A stretch of DNA of 64,000 nucleotides from Pseudooceanicola pacificus (GCF_009789075.1 NZ_WNXQ01000004.1:62001-126000); one strand, 5' to 3'. Numbered from the stretch's first letter, positions 16,676 through 25,807 are shown. A program made the numbers and translations. The notes: generated by a model from the sequence alone, not told the origin.

Positions 16676-17663
16676 GGGCGGTCCCCTTCAGGGCGTTCGA
16701 CCGCAGCCGGGGGTCGATCGCGTAATAGGCCAGATCGGTGATCAGGTTGATGACCACGAAGAAGAACGCGATCATGATGAGGTAGGCGGACATGACCGGG
16801 ATATCGACCTGCTGGATCGCCTGCAGGAACAGCCGTCCCATGCCGGGCCACTGAAAGACGCTTTCGGTGATGATGGCGAAGGCGATGACATTGCCAAGCT
16901 GCAGGCCGATCACCGTGACCACCGGCATCAGCGTGTTCTTCAGCGCGTGGCGGAAATTGATGGCCTGGGTTCCCAGCCCCCGGGCGCGGGCGAACTTGAT
17001 ATAGTCGGTGCGCATCACATCCAGCATCTCGGCCCGAACCAGCCGCATGATCATCGTCGTCTGGAACAGGGCCAGCGTGATTGACGGCAGGATCAGCGAC
17101 TGCAGGCCCGAGGTCGTAAGGAACCCGGTGCGCCAGAAGCCGCCCAGCACGGTCACCGTCTCGCCCCGTCCGAAGGACGGCAGCCAGCCAAGGATCACCG
17201 AGAAAAGGTAGATCAGCATGATTCCGATCAGGAAGGTGGGGATGGAGATCCCGACAAGCGACAACGCCATCAGCGCCCGCGCCCCGCGCCCGAACCGGTG
17301 GAGCCCGGTGTAGACGCCAAGGGGAATGCCGATCAGGATCGACAGCAGCACCGAAAGCCCGGCCAGTTCGAAGGTCGCTGGCAGGCGTTCGGCGATCAGC
17401 GCGCCGACGGGCCGCTTGTGGAAATAGGACACCCCGAAATCGCCGTGCACGGCGCCGCTGATGTAGCGCCAGAACTGCACGGTGACGGGATCATTCAGGC
17501 CCATGACCTCTCTCAGCCTCTCGATCTCGGCCTGCGAGGCATCCTCGGTGATCATCTGGCGGATCGGATCGCCGACAAAACCGAAGAGGGAAAAGGCAAC
17601 CGCTGCCACGAGGAACATTACCAGTAGGGATTGGGCCAACCGGCCCGAGACATATCGGATCAT
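16668..17663 (-). CDS. dipeptide-type ABC transporter permease, DppB-like
   Basis: This 331-residue membrane protein opens MIRYVSGRLAQSLLVMFLVAAVAF, the usual first helix of DppB-like permeases. It carries FLIGIMLIYLFSV and the EAA loop DYIKFARARGLGTQAINFRHALKN. The large periplasmic loop between helices 1 and 2 (FVGDPIRQM...FGVSYFHKRPV) is typical. It follows the binding-protein gene after a hairpin-containing 87-bp gap. Confidence 0.94.
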   Translation of the reverse strand: MIRYVSGRLAQSLLVMFLVAAVAFSLFGFVGDPIRQMITEDASQAEIERLREVMGLNDPVTVQFWRYISGAVHGDFGVSYFHKRPVGALIAERLPATFELAGLSVLLSILIGIPLGVYTGLHRFGRGARALMALSLVGISIPTFLIGIMLIYLFSVILGWLPSFGRGETVTVLGGFWRTGFLTTSGLQSLILPSITLALFQTTMIMRLVRAEMLDVMRTDYIKFARARGLGTQAINFRHALKNTLMPVVTVIGLQLGNVIAFAIITESVFQWPGMGRLFLQAIQQVDIPVMSAYLIMIAFFFVVINLITDLAYYAIDPRLRSNALKGTAHA

Positions 17664-17718
17664 GCCCGCCTCATTTGCCTGAAGGGGGCCGGAGCACCTG
17701 AGCGGCGCTCCGGCAGCG

Positions 17719-17741
17719 GGCGGCGCGGGAGGCGCGCCGCC
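17719..17741 (-). other. intercistronic hairpin after binding-protein gene
   Basis: The 8-bp stem GGCGGCGC/GCGCCGCC encloses seven bases, just beyond the binding-protein stop. A smaller stem (GGAGC/GCTCC) lies further along the leader at about 17691-17712. There is no T-run. It occupies the same position as the hairpins in the other two ABC operons and probably protects the upstream binding-protein mRNA. Confidence 0.65.
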
Positions 17742-17750
17742 GGACGGGGA

Positions 17751-19346
17751 TCAGCGGGTGATCCTTGCCGTCTTGAATTCGAAGTCATCGTCGGGTCGCT
17801 GCACGACCTCGACACCCTTGCGCACACCCCAGACCACGGCCTGCTGATGCAGGGGAAGGTAGTAAACCTCGTCATGAACGATCTGATAGGCCTCCTCGAT
17901 CAACGCATCCCGCTTGGCCTGATCCGTCTCGCTTTCCACCGCCGCGATGATTTCGTCGATCCGCGCGTTGGAGAAGTCGCCGTTGTTGATCCGGCCCCGG
18001 CCAGAGGCCTCGTCCCACGTGCCCATGAGGTTGAAGAGCACGGAGTAACTGTCGAGACCGCCGGGCGTCCAGCCCATCATGTACATCGCAAATTCCTGCA
18101 CCGGGCGGCCGACGACCTTCCAGTATTGCGACACGTTCATCGTCCGCAGGTCCACATCGATCCCCACCCGCGCCAGCATCGACGTGACGGCCTGGCAGAT
18201 GCGCTCATCGTTGACATAGCGGTTGTTGGGGCAGACCAGCGCGGTCTTGAAACCGTCGGGATAGCCCGCCTCGGCCAGCAGCTTGCGCGAGGCATCCGGG
18301 TCATAGGGATAGCGCTGCATCTTCCCCGCGGGCGCGAACAGCAGCGGAGAGATCAGCGTGGCCGCCGGTTCCGACAGCCCGTTCATGATTTTCTGCTGGA
18401 TGCCGTCGATGTCGATGGCCTGATAGATCGCCTGCCGGACGCGCTTGTCCTTGAACGGGTTGCCCTCCGGCTCGGTCTGCAGGGCGTCGTCGCGCCGCTG
18501 GTCCATGCCCAGCATGATCGTCCGCAGCTCGGGCTGAATCAGCACCTCGGTATCGGCATTGTCCTGCAGCCGGGCGATATCCTGAAGCGGCACGGGGAAC
18601 ATCATGTCGATCTCGCCCGAAAGCAGCGCCGCGACGCGGGTCCCGTCCTGGGTGATCGGCAGATAGACCACGCGGTCGAGGTTATGCTCCACCTTGCCCC
18701 AGTAGCCGGCATAGGGTTCAAAGACGGTCCGCGTCTCGGGCACCCGCTCGACCACCCTGAAGGGACCGGTGCCGTTCGACTGCTGGCCCGCGTAGCTTTC
18801 GATGTTCTCGACCGAATTCGACGGGACGGTGGCGTTGTTCTCTTCGGACCATTCCTTGTCCATCATGTAGATGGAGGTCCACATCTGCGGCAGGATCGGA
18901 TAGGGCACGTTGGTCACGAACTCGATCGTCAGATCGTCGATCTTGTTCATCTCCTTGATCATCGACACCCGGTCGCGCAGGAAGGAATACTTGTTTCCGA
19001 CCCGCTGCATCGAGAAGATCACGTCATCCGCGTTGAAGCTGTTGCCGTTGTGGAAGGTCACGCCGTCGCGCAGTTTGAAACGCCATGTCGTCGGGTTCAC
19101 CACCTCCCAGCTTTCGGCCAGGACGGGTTCAAGCTGCATGTCCTTGTCGCGCCCGACGAGGGGTTCATAGACGTTGCCGAGGATCGACAGCGGCAACGCC
19201 CCGGTCGTGCCGTGGGGATCGAGATTGGCGATGGCGGCCTGCGACGACCAGCGCAACACCTTCTCTTGCGCCGTGGCCTGTCCGGCGAGGGCGCAGACGG
19301 ACAGGATCGCAAAGGCCGATGCTGCCAGCTGTTTCGTGAATTTCAT
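17751..19346 (-). CDS. ABC transporter substrate-binding protein, family 5 (dipeptide/oligopeptide type)
   Basis: About 531 residues with a Sec signal peptide (MKFTKQLAASAFAILSVCALAGQATAQ, cleavage after the last Ala-x-Ala). The family-5 core follows: LVGRDKDMQLEPVLAESW, the family signature of the class, then FKLRDGVTFHNG and the large C-terminal lobe. The frame extends 18 codons further, but ATG 19346 has a perfect AGGGAGG ribosome site. Family 5 proteins bind peptides and also opines, glutathione, N-acyl amino acids or nickel. The M20 enzyme just upstream favours an N-acylated or peptidic ligand. Confidence 0.93.
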   Translation of the reverse strand: MKFTKQLAASAFAILSVCALAGQATAQEKVLRWSSQAAIANLDPHGTTGALPLSILGNVYEPLVGRDKDMQLEPVLAESWEVVNPTTWRFKLRDGVTFHNGNSFNADDVIFSMQRVGNKYSFLRDRVSMIKEMNKIDDLTIEFVTNVPYPILPQMWTSIYMMDKEWSEENNATVPSNSVENIESYAGQQSNGTGPFRVVERVPETRTVFEPYAGYWGKVEHNLDRVVYLPITQDGTRVAALLSGEIDMMFPVPLQDIARLQDNADTEVLIQPELRTIMLGMDQRRDDALQTEPEGNPFKDKRVRQAIYQAIDIDGIQQKIMNGLSEPAATLISPLLFAPAGKMQRYPYDPDASRKLLAEAGYPDGFKTALVCPNNRYVNDERICQAVTSMLARVGIDVDLRTMNVSQYWKVVGRPVQEFAMYMMGWTPGGLDSYSVLFNLMGTWDEASGRGRINNGDFSNARIDEIIAAVESETDQAKRDALIEEAYQIVHDEVYYLPLHQQAVVWGVRKGVEVVQRPDDDFEFKTARITR

Positions 19347-19368
19347 TGGGTCCTCCCTTTTCATGCGC

Positions 19369-20541
19369 TCAGCTGTCTTGGCGCAGTTGATCCTCGACAA
19401 GGGCAGCGAAATAGGACGCCCCTATCGGCAGAATGTCGTCGTTGAAGTCGTAGGCGGGATGATGCAGGCCCGGGTCCTCGGCCGTCCGGCCCGCCCCGAT
19501 GTGCACATACGCCCCCGGAAGGACGGCCAGCATGTCGGCGAAATCTTCTCCGCCCGCGGTTGGCGGCACGTTCCGCAGGATCTCGCTGTCACCCAGAACC
19601 GCGCTCAGCACGCGGTCGGCGGCGGCGGATTCCTCGACCCCGTTCACGGTCGGCGCGCAGCCCATCCGGTATTCAAGGTCGATCTTCACGCCATAGACCG
19701 ACTCCATGCCTGTGCAAATCTCGTGGATACGCCTGCGAATGGTCTGGCGAACCGCTTCGCTGAACGTGCGGATCGTGGCGTGAAGCTCTGCCGTCGGCGG
19801 CACCACGTTCACCGCGGTCCCGGCATGAAACTGCGTCACGTTCACCAGCGCCGTCTCGACCGGGTCGATGTTCTTGGTGACCACATGCTGAAAGGCGGTG
19901 TGCAGCTGGACACCCACGGAAATCGGATCGTTGCCCGCATGGGGCCGCGCGCCATGCGTGCCCTTGCCGGTGATCACGATCTTCATGCCGTCGACCGCCG
20001 CCATCACCGCACCGGGCCGCACGGCGGCCTTGCCGAACGGAAGGGTCGGCGCATTGTGCAGGGCCCAGACGGTATCGCAGGGAAACGTGTCGAACAGCCC
20101 GTCCTTGATCATCCGCTTCGCACCGGATCCCTTTTCCTCTGCCGGCTGGAAGATGAAGACCACGGTGCCCGAGAAATTCCGCGTCTCGGCAAGGTACCGG
20201 GCCGCGCCCAACAGCATGGTGGTGTGCCCGTCGTGGCCGCAGGCATGCATGACGCCGTCGCGGGTCGACCTGTGCGGCAGGTCGGACAGCTCCTGCATCG
20301 GGAGCGCATCCATATCGGCGCGCAGCCCGATCGCGCCCGGGCCGTTGCCCTGCCGGAGAATGCCCACCACACCGGTGCCGCCATAGCCCCGGTGCACCTC
20401 GATCCCCCAGCTCTCAAGGCGCTCGGCCACGCGGGCCGATGTCCGCTCTTCCTCGTAGTTCAATTCCGGATGGGCATGAAAGTCACGGCGCCAATCCGTC
20501 ATCTCGTTATGGAAGTCAGCTATCTGTGGTATGATCGACAT
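19369..20541 (-). CDS. M20 family amidohydrolase (hippurate hydrolase/N-acyl-amino-acid deacylase type)
   Basis: About 390 residues of the M20D aminoacylase family. Metal-site motifs are visible: HACGHDGHTTML (Cys/His pair), EEKGSGAKRMI (acidic ligands), ALHNAP and LHHPAYDFND near the C-terminus. Relatives remove the acyl group from N-acyl amino acids such as hippurate or indoleacetyl-amino acids. An N-terminal frame extension to 20640 is rejected because ATG 20541 (MSIIPQIADFHNE) starts like homologues and has GAGGAG upstream, although with long spacing. It leads the leftward operon and is cytoplasmic, so it should hydrolyse the imported conjugate. Confidence 0.92.
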   Translation of the reverse strand: MSIIPQIADFHNEMTDWRRDFHAHPELNYEEERTSARVAERLESWGIEVHRGYGGTGVVGILRQGNGPGAIGLRADMDALPMQELSDLPHRSTRDGVMHACGHDGHTTMLLGAARYLAETRNFSGTVVFIFQPAEEKGSGAKRMIKDGLFDTFPCDTVWALHNAPTLPFGKAAVRPGAVMAAVDGMKIVITGKGTHGARPHAGNDPISVGVQLHTAFQHVVTKNIDPVETALVNVTQFHAGTAVNVVPPTAELHATIRTFSEAVRQTIRRRIHEICTGMESVYGVKIDLEYRMGCAPTVNGVEESAAADRVLSAVLGDSEILRNVPPTAGGEDFADMLAVLPGAYVHIGAGRTAEDPGLHHPAYDFNDDILPIGASYFAALVEDQLRQDS

Positions 20542-20777
20542 GGGCCAGCCTGTGCTCCTCGCGGATGCTGCAATTAAGGTTACATCCGAGCGTAGCCTCC
20601 GGGAGTTGCGAGTAAAAATAGCGATTAGCGGGCAATCCATAACTGTAGCTCATGGACTTGCCCCGCACCCGTTGCGAGCGCGCTCATAACCGCAGGTTCT
20701 GATCTGATGACCCGGTTTCATTTGCCGCCGGCAGGGGGCCGGACACATGCTGCGGACATCATGAAGGATGCCCGCTG

Positions 20778-21587
20778 ATGCCCTATGACAAGACGTCGAT
20801 GCCAGACACGCCCCCGCCCGAAGGGACGACGATCATCCCCGACATTCCGTTTGGAGAACATGAGCGGCAGCAGCTGGATCTCTACCTGCCACCCTCGCCG
20901 ATGCGGGGAGTCGTGGTCTATATCCACGGCGGCAGCTGGTTGAAACGCGACCGGAAGATCGTGCGCGCGTGGTACCTGATCGAGGCGGGTTATGCCGTGG
21001 CGAGCCTGGGCTACCGGCTGTCCCAGCACGCGCCTTTTCCGGCGCAGATCCAGGACGTGAACGCGGCGCTTGCGCTTCTGACGCGGATCGCACCGGCCCA
21101 TGATCTGGATATGGAACGTCTCGCTCTGCTGGGCCTGTCGGCGGGCGGACACCTCGCCGCGCTGGCTGCGCTGGCGCGGAACGAGCGCGATTTTCATCCG
21201 CCCTGCGGTCTGAAGGTCCGCGCCGTTGTCGACTATTACGGGCCCTCGAACCTGATCACCCTCTGCGCCGGCGTCGAGACCGTACTGGACCGTCCGGTGA
21301 CGCAGCTTCTTGGCCGCTCGGTCTTTGCCGATCCGGTGGCGGCTCTCAAGGCAAGCCCGGTCAGCTACTGTTCCTCCGACAGCCCCGCCTTCCTGCTGAT
21401 CCACGGCGATGCGGACACCGTCGTACCGGTCACCGAAAGCTACAACCTCATGGGGCGGCTCATCTCGGCTGGCGCCACGGCGCAGATGATCCATGTCCCG
21501 GGCGGCGGTCACGCGACCCCGAACATGCACACGCCCGAGATCAACGACCAGATCGTCGCCTTCATCGACCACCACCTTGCCGACTGA
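20778..21587 (+). CDS. alpha/beta hydrolase (BD-FAE/kynurenine formamidase-like)
   Basis: The 269-residue protein shows the oxyanion-hole motif YIHGGSW (about 50-56), the nucleophile elbow GLSAGGHLA (Ser at about 121), and the acid and histidine of the triad in LLIHGDADTVVP and GGGHATPN. These match small esterases of the arylformamidase/BD-FAE group. It is divergent from the M20 operon and convergent with the CoA ligase, ending at a strong terminator. It stands alone, so pathway membership is uncertain. Ester or formamide hydrolysis of an imported compound is a reasonable guess. Confidence 0.87.
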   Translation: MPYDKTSMPDTPPPEGTTIIPDIPFGEHERQQLDLYLPPSPMRGVVVYIHGGSWLKRDRKIVRAWYLIEAGYAVASLGYRLSQHAPFPAQIQDVNAALALLTRIAPAHDLDMERLALLGLSAGGHLAALAALARNERDFHPPCGLKVRAVVDYYGPSNLITLCAGVETVLDRPVTQLLGRSVFADPVAALKASPVSYCSSDSPAFLLIHGDADTVVPVTESYNLMGRLISAGATAQMIHVPGGGHATPNMHTPEINDQIVAFIDHHLAD

Positions 21588-21611
21588 CGGGCCCCGCTGA
21601 TGCGGGGCCCG
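21588..21611. terminator. bidirectional terminator hairpin between convergent genes
   Basis: A perfect 10-bp stem CGGGCCCCGC/GCGGGGCCCG with a TGAT loop starts right after the hydrolase stop and ends just before the CoA ligase stop on the other strand. It can serve both convergent transcripts. T-runs are short. Confidence 0.85.
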
Positions 21612-21616
21612 TTCCG

Positions 21617-23284
21617 TCATCCCGCCGTCTGATCGGCATCCTCGGCGGTCAGCCAGCGCTGCGCGATCCGGTCCCAGGATCCGGCACGCGGATCGGCCCC
21701 TTCGGGCAGGATGTCCTTCTTGCGGATCTTGTTGGACACCGTGCGCGGGAATTCATCGAGATAGGCGATGAAGCGCGGCGTCTTGAACCTGGCCAGCCGC
21801 GACGCGCAGTGCTCGATCACGGCCTCCGGCGGGACGTCTTCGGGCCGCGTCCCCTCCGTCAGGACGAGGTAGACCTTCACCTCCTGCCCGCGCATCGGAT
21901 CCGGGACGCCGACCGCCGCGCTTTCCATGACGCCCGGCATGGCGTTCATCACGGCCTCGACCTCCTGCGCCGCGATGTTCTCTCCCGACCGCCGGATCAT
22001 GTCCTTGATGCGCCCGACGATCTGGTAGAACCCGTCCGCATCCTGCCGGAACAGATCCCCGGTCCGGAACCAGCGCCCGGAAAACCCCTCTGCATTCGCG
22101 TCCGGGCGCTTGTAGTAGCCCCAGAGCAGGCCACGACCCGCAACCCAGAGCTCGCCGATCTCGCCCTGTGCGACATCCTTCCCGTCCTCGCCGACGATGC
22201 GCGTCTCGCGAAAAGCAGAGGGCAGCCCGCAGACCCGCTGATAGGCCTTTTCCCCGGCCTCTTCAGGCACCATCAGGCCACCCCCGATCTCGGTCATGCC
22301 GAAGCTTTCGCGGGCGATACAGCCGAAACGCCGTTCCACCTCGCGCCGTGCCTCCTCGCGCCAGCCGAAGATCGACACGAAGCGCAGGCTCAGCGCCTTG
22401 TCCTTCGGACCCTCGGGCCAGGCCTTGAGCACGGGTTCGGGGAAGATGCAGTAGTGGATCTCTTCCTCCACCAGATAGTCATAGGCCCGGCTGATGCTGA
22501 TCCGGGGCGCGATCTTGGCCGTGCCGCCCAAACGCATGGCCATCAGGAACTGCCATTGCGGGTCCATGTAGTAGAAGGGCGCCCAGATCAGCACATTGCG
22601 GACATGGCCCGACGCTCCGCGCCAATGCGCGGCGAGCGAGCCGAGCAGCACCCAGTAGTCATGGCTCAGCATGCAGCCCTTGGGAAAGCCGGTGGTGCCC
22701 GAGGTATATTGCAGGTTCAGCATGTCGGTGCGCGAGACCTCGGACGGGGCCACGAAATCCGGATCGCCGGCGGCCAGCAGCGCCTCCCAGCTCTGGCCCG
22801 CCTCCCGCGTGCCGCCATGCACGATGATGCGCGAGGGGGAGAGCAGCGGCGGCAGCGTCTCCATCCCCTCAAGCGAGGGCAGCGCGCCCGCGTCGATCAC
22901 GACGAACTGGGCATCTGCGTCGGTCAGCACAAAGGTCAGTTCCTGCTGCGTATAGCCGATGTTGACCGGGATCATCACCGCACCGATCCGCCCGAGCGCG
23001 GCCCAGGTCAGCGGAAAGGCCGGGACGTTCGGCAGCATCACCGCGACATGCGTGCCCTTGCGGATCCCCTGCCGAAGGAGGGCAGAGGCCAGCCTGCGCG
23101 TGGCATCCGCGAAGGCGGCATAGGTCATCGTCTCCCCGCTCTCCAGCCATTTGGCCAGGATCGCCTCGCCATGCTCCGCCGCCGCCCGGTCGATGAAATC
23201 GCCCAGTGTTTCGGGATAGGTCTCGGCCTCTGCCGCCGCGCGGCGGTCGCGCATCGCGGCGCGGCCGTAGTCTTCGCTTGTCAT
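21617..23284 (-). CDS. acyl-CoA ligase (AMP-forming, ANL superfamily)
   Basis: This 555-residue protein has YTSGTTGFPKG, FGMTEIGGG, RTGD, VGRIKDMIRRSGENI and a C-terminal lysine in TVSNKIRKKD. All the adenylation and thioesterification motifs are therefore in place. Blocks VAVMLPNVP, LTWAALGRIGAVM, YMDPQW and FPEPVL closely mirror the ligase at 7921-9522. The gene is the last of a six-gene leftward operon (ATPase, binding protein, two permeases, enoyl-CoA hydratase, ligase), so the imported acid is probably activated here. The physiological acid is unknown. Confidence 0.93.
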   Translation of the reverse strand: MTSEDYGRAAMRDRRAAAEAETYPETLGDFIDRAAAEHGEAILAKWLESGETMTYAAFADATRRLASALLRQGIRKGTHVAVMLPNVPAFPLTWAALGRIGAVMIPVNIGYTQQELTFVLTDADAQFVVIDAGALPSLEGMETLPPLLSPSRIIVHGGTREAGQSWEALLAAGDPDFVAPSEVSRTDMLNLQYTSGTTGFPKGCMLSHDYWVLLGSLAAHWRGASGHVRNVLIWAPFYYMDPQWQFLMAMRLGGTAKIAPRISISRAYDYLVEEEIHYCIFPEPVLKAWPEGPKDKALSLRFVSIFGWREEARREVERRFGCIARESFGMTEIGGGLMVPEEAGEKAYQRVCGLPSAFRETRIVGEDGKDVAQGEIGELWVAGRGLLWGYYKRPDANAEGFSGRWFRTGDLFRQDADGFYQIVGRIKDMIRRSGENIAAQEVEAVMNAMPGVMESAAVGVPDPMRGQEVKVYLVLTEGTRPEDVPPEAVIEHCASRLARFKTPRFIAYLDEFPRTVSNKIRKKDILPEGADPRAGSWDRIAQRWLTAEDADQTAG

Positions 23285-23296
23285 GGAGGTCTCTTT

Positions 23297-24085
23297 TCAG
23301 GTTTTGGCCAGCGGCAGGGACTGGTGTTCGCCCCGCGCCATCAGCGCGGCCCGTTGCAGCCGGTAGAGATGCGCGGTCAGGTTCAGCGCCTCGGCCCGCG
23401 GCAGGTCCATCGCCTTCTTGGTCACCTCCATCTCGACCCGCACCGAAATCGGCGGCAGGGCGGCGATGCGGTCGGCCATCGCGCGGGCGCGTGCCATCAG
23501 CTCCTCCGGCGCGACGATCTCGTTGTAAAGGTCGTGTTTCAGCGCGTCTTCCGCCGGCATCCGTTCTCCCAGAAGGACCATCTTCATCGCGACGGCGGGC
23601 GGCACCTGCTTGGCAAGCTGGGTCGACCCCCCTGCCCCGGCCATGCCGTATTCGATTTCGGGCAGGCCGATGAAGGCGCCGGGCGTGGCCACCCGGATGT
23701 CGGTGAGATTGAGCATGTAGATCACCCCCATCCCGACCGCCGGACCGTTGATCGCCCCGATGATCGGCTTGTACCGCTCCATCGTCCGCAGCTCTCGTTC
23801 CCAGCCCGGGCGCAGATGGGCCTCTTCCTCGGTCGAGGGGAAGAAATGCGCCGACATGGCCTTGCCCTGATCCTGATGCCCGTGCGGGTTCTTGATGTCG
23901 TCCCCCGCACAGAAGGCCTTGTCCCCCGCGCCGGTGAGGATACCGACATGCAGGGACCGGTCGGCGCAGAAATCCGAAACGGCGTCGTAAAGCTCCTTGT
24001 GCATTTCCGGCGTTAAGGCGTTCACCTTGCCGTTTTCGATGGTGAAGGTCGCGACGGCTCCGTCTTTTTCGTATCTGATACCCAT
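23297..24085 (-). CDS. enoyl-CoA hydratase/isomerase family protein
   Basis: A 262-residue crotonase-fold protein with the FCAGDDIKNP oxyanion block and INGPAVGMGVIYMLNLTD as the second. The segment LPEIEYGMAGAGGSTQL offers glutamates where catalytic acids usually sit. The FFPSTEEEAHLRPGWERE insertion (about 78-95) is larger than in classic EchA. The ATG has GAGAGGACCCA upstream. It lies 12 bp before the ligase and 24 bp after the permease. It presumably acts on the CoA thioester produced by the ligase. Confidence 0.88.
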   Translation of the reverse strand: MGIRYEKDGAVATFTIENGKVNALTPEMHKELYDAVSDFCADRSLHVGILTGAGDKAFCAGDDIKNPHGHQDQGKAMSAHFFPSTEEEAHLRPGWERELRTMERYKPIIGAINGPAVGMGVIYMLNLTDIRVATPGAFIGLPEIEYGMAGAGGSTQLAKQVPPAVAMKMVLLGERMPAEDALKHDLYNEIVAPEELMARARAMADRIAALPPISVRVEMEVTKKAMDLPRAEALNLTAHLYRLQRAALMARGEHQSLPLAKT

Positions 24086-24109
24086 TGGGTCCTCTCGGCT
24101 TGTGACAAT

Positions 24110-24904
24110 TCAGGGGGCAAGGGTGCGCAGGGCGCGACGGCGCAGGGTCTCGGCGCAGGCCATGGCGATGGTGGTCACGACGATCAGCAGCCCTGACACC
24201 GCCGCGACGACCGGGCTGATATCCAGCCGCAGGTCGGCCCAGATCCGCATGGGCAGCGTCTCGCTTCCCTTCATCAGGAACTGGGCGATGATCAGCTCGT
24301 CGAAGCTGACGAAGAAGGCAAAGATCGCGGCGGCGACAACGGCCGGGATCAGCGGCGGCAGGGTCGCGACGCGAAAGGCGCGGACCGGTCCGGCCCCCAG
24401 CACGCGGGCGGCCCGCTCGATGGTCGGGTCGATCTGCCGGATCGCGGCAGAGGTGATCAGCACGACGAAGGGCATGGCGACCGCCGCATGGGCAAAGGCC
24501 AGCGCGACCTCGTTGTCCGTCAGTTTCAGCCGCAGGGCCAGGATGAAGACACCAAGCGCGATGAAGATATGCGGTATCACGATCGGCACCGTCGCGGCAT
24601 AGGTCAGCGGCCCCTGCGCGCGGCGTGGCGACCGGCTGATTGCCAGCCCGGCCAGTGTGCCCGCCGTGGTCGCGATGACCGTCGACAGCACCGCCACGCG
24701 GAAGGAGGTCACCGTGGCCGCGACCCAGACCGGGTCCGACACATAGGCCCTGTACCAGCGCAGGCCGAAACTCTCGGGCGGAAAGCGCAGGAACTCGCTG
24801 TTGCCGAAGGAAACGGGGATCACGATCAGCACGGGGAAGATCATGTAGATCACGATCAGCCAGAAATAGGCCGTGAGGCCCCAGGACGCTTTCAGCCCCT
24901 GCAT
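24110..24904 (-). CDS. ABC transporter permease, PotC-like
   Basis: A 264-residue permease with about six membrane helices and the EAA loop ERAARVLGAGPVRAFRVATLPPL. Layout and size match PotC/PotI partners of polyamine-type importers. It follows the PotB-like permease with one base between the genes. It is one half of the channel of the second polyamine-type ABC system in this window. Confidence 0.92.
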   Translation of the reverse strand: MQGLKASWGLTAYFWLIVIYMIFPVLIVIPVSFGNSEFLRFPPESFGLRWYRAYVSDPVWVAATVTSFRVAVLSTVIATTAGTLAGLAISRSPRRAQGPLTYAATVPIVIPHIFIALGVFILALRLKLTDNEVALAFAHAAVAMPFVVLITSAAIRQIDPTIERAARVLGAGPVRAFRVATLPPLIPAVVAAAIFAFFVSFDELIIAQFLMKGSETLPMRIWADLRLDISPVVAAVSGLLIVVTTIAMACAETLRRRALRTLAP

Positions 24905-24905
24905 C

Positions 24906-25739
24906 TCAGAGCCCTCCCTTCAGGACACGCCGCGCCAGCAGACGGCCTGCCCCGCGCAGCAGGACGATCATGGCGACGGTCAGCACCAACAGCACGACGC
25001 CAAGGGCTGCGGCAAAGCTCCAGTTCAGGCGCTGGACCTGAAATTCGATGAGGTTGGCGATCATCGTGTCCTGTCGCCCGCCCAGAAGCGCCGGCGTGAT
25101 GAAAAACCCCATGGACAGCATGAAGACGATGACGAGGCCCGTCAGCGTCCCGTCGAGGCTGAGGGGCACGAAGACCCGCGCAATCGCCTGCCGCGGCCGG
25201 GCGCCAAGGACCCGCGCGGCGCGGATGAGGTCGAAGTCGATCTCGGTCATCGCGGCGTAGCAGGTCAGGATCTGGATCGGCAGCAGGATCTGTACCATCG
25301 CCGCCAGAACGGCGCCGGAGGTAAAGAGCATCTGCACCGGTTCCTGCGCCAGCCCGAGCGCGGCGAGGGCCTGATTGACCAGCCCGTCCCGCCCCAGAAC
25401 GACGATCCAGGCATAGGTGCGGATCAGGATCGACATCCACATCGGGATCAGGATCAGGAACAGCAGCAGGGTCTGGCGCCGGCTGGGCTGGAGGTTGATG
25501 AAGAAGGCCACGGGATAGCCAATGACCGTGCACAGGACGGCCACGATCAGCGACACCCGGATCGTCCGCCACATCACGTCCAGATAGACCCCGCGGTCCA
25601 CCAGCCGCTGAAAGTGCTGCATCGTGAAATCCGGATCGAAAAGGCTGGCCCGGAACAGATCAAGCGACGGCGCCAGGATGAACCCGGCCAGCAGCACGGC
25701 AGCCGGCAGGAGCAACCACAGGATCGGTCGGAGTTTCAT
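24906..25739 (-). CDS. ABC transporter permease, PotB-like
   Basis: About 277 residues. ATG 25739 (MKLRPILWLLLPAAVLLAG) begins directly at the first membrane helix, and the 24 upstream in-frame codons fall in the hairpin leader and are rejected. The EAA loop reads LIRAARVLGARPRQAIARVFVPL. It forms the channel with the 24110-24904 permease. Confidence 0.9.
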   Translation of the reverse strand: MKLRPILWLLLPAAVLLAGFILAPSLDLFRASLFDPDFTMQHFQRLVDRGVYLDVMWRTIRVSLIVAVLCTVIGYPVAFFINLQPSRRQTLLLFLILIPMWMSILIRTYAWIVVLGRDGLVNQALAALGLAQEPVQMLFTSGAVLAAMVQILLPIQILTCYAAMTEIDFDLIRAARVLGARPRQAIARVFVPLSLDGTLTGLVIVFMLSMGFFITPALLGGRQDTMIANLIEFQVQRLNWSFAAALGVVLLVLTVAMIVLLRGAGRLLARRVLKGGL

Positions 25740-25769
25740 GCGCTGACTTTCCAGGTTCGGATGACGGGC

Positions 25770-25801
25770 CCGGAGGGGAGCAGCGGCGCCGCCCCCTCCG
25801 G
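25770..25801 (-). other. intercistronic hairpin after binding-protein gene
   Basis: A perfect 9-bp stem CCGGAGGGG/CCCCTCCGG encloses a 14-base loop between the binding-protein stop (25808) and the first permease. It lacks a T-run. It is the third example of this arrangement in the window, suggesting differential expression of binding protein and permeases. Confidence 0.7.
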
Positions 25802-25807
25802 ACAGGA

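Noticed and set aside
21809-24016. 735-codon plus-strand frame opposite the CoA ligase and enoyl-CoA hydratase
   Set aside because: No recognisable domain; runs across two genes and their intergenic gap with antisense-like composition.
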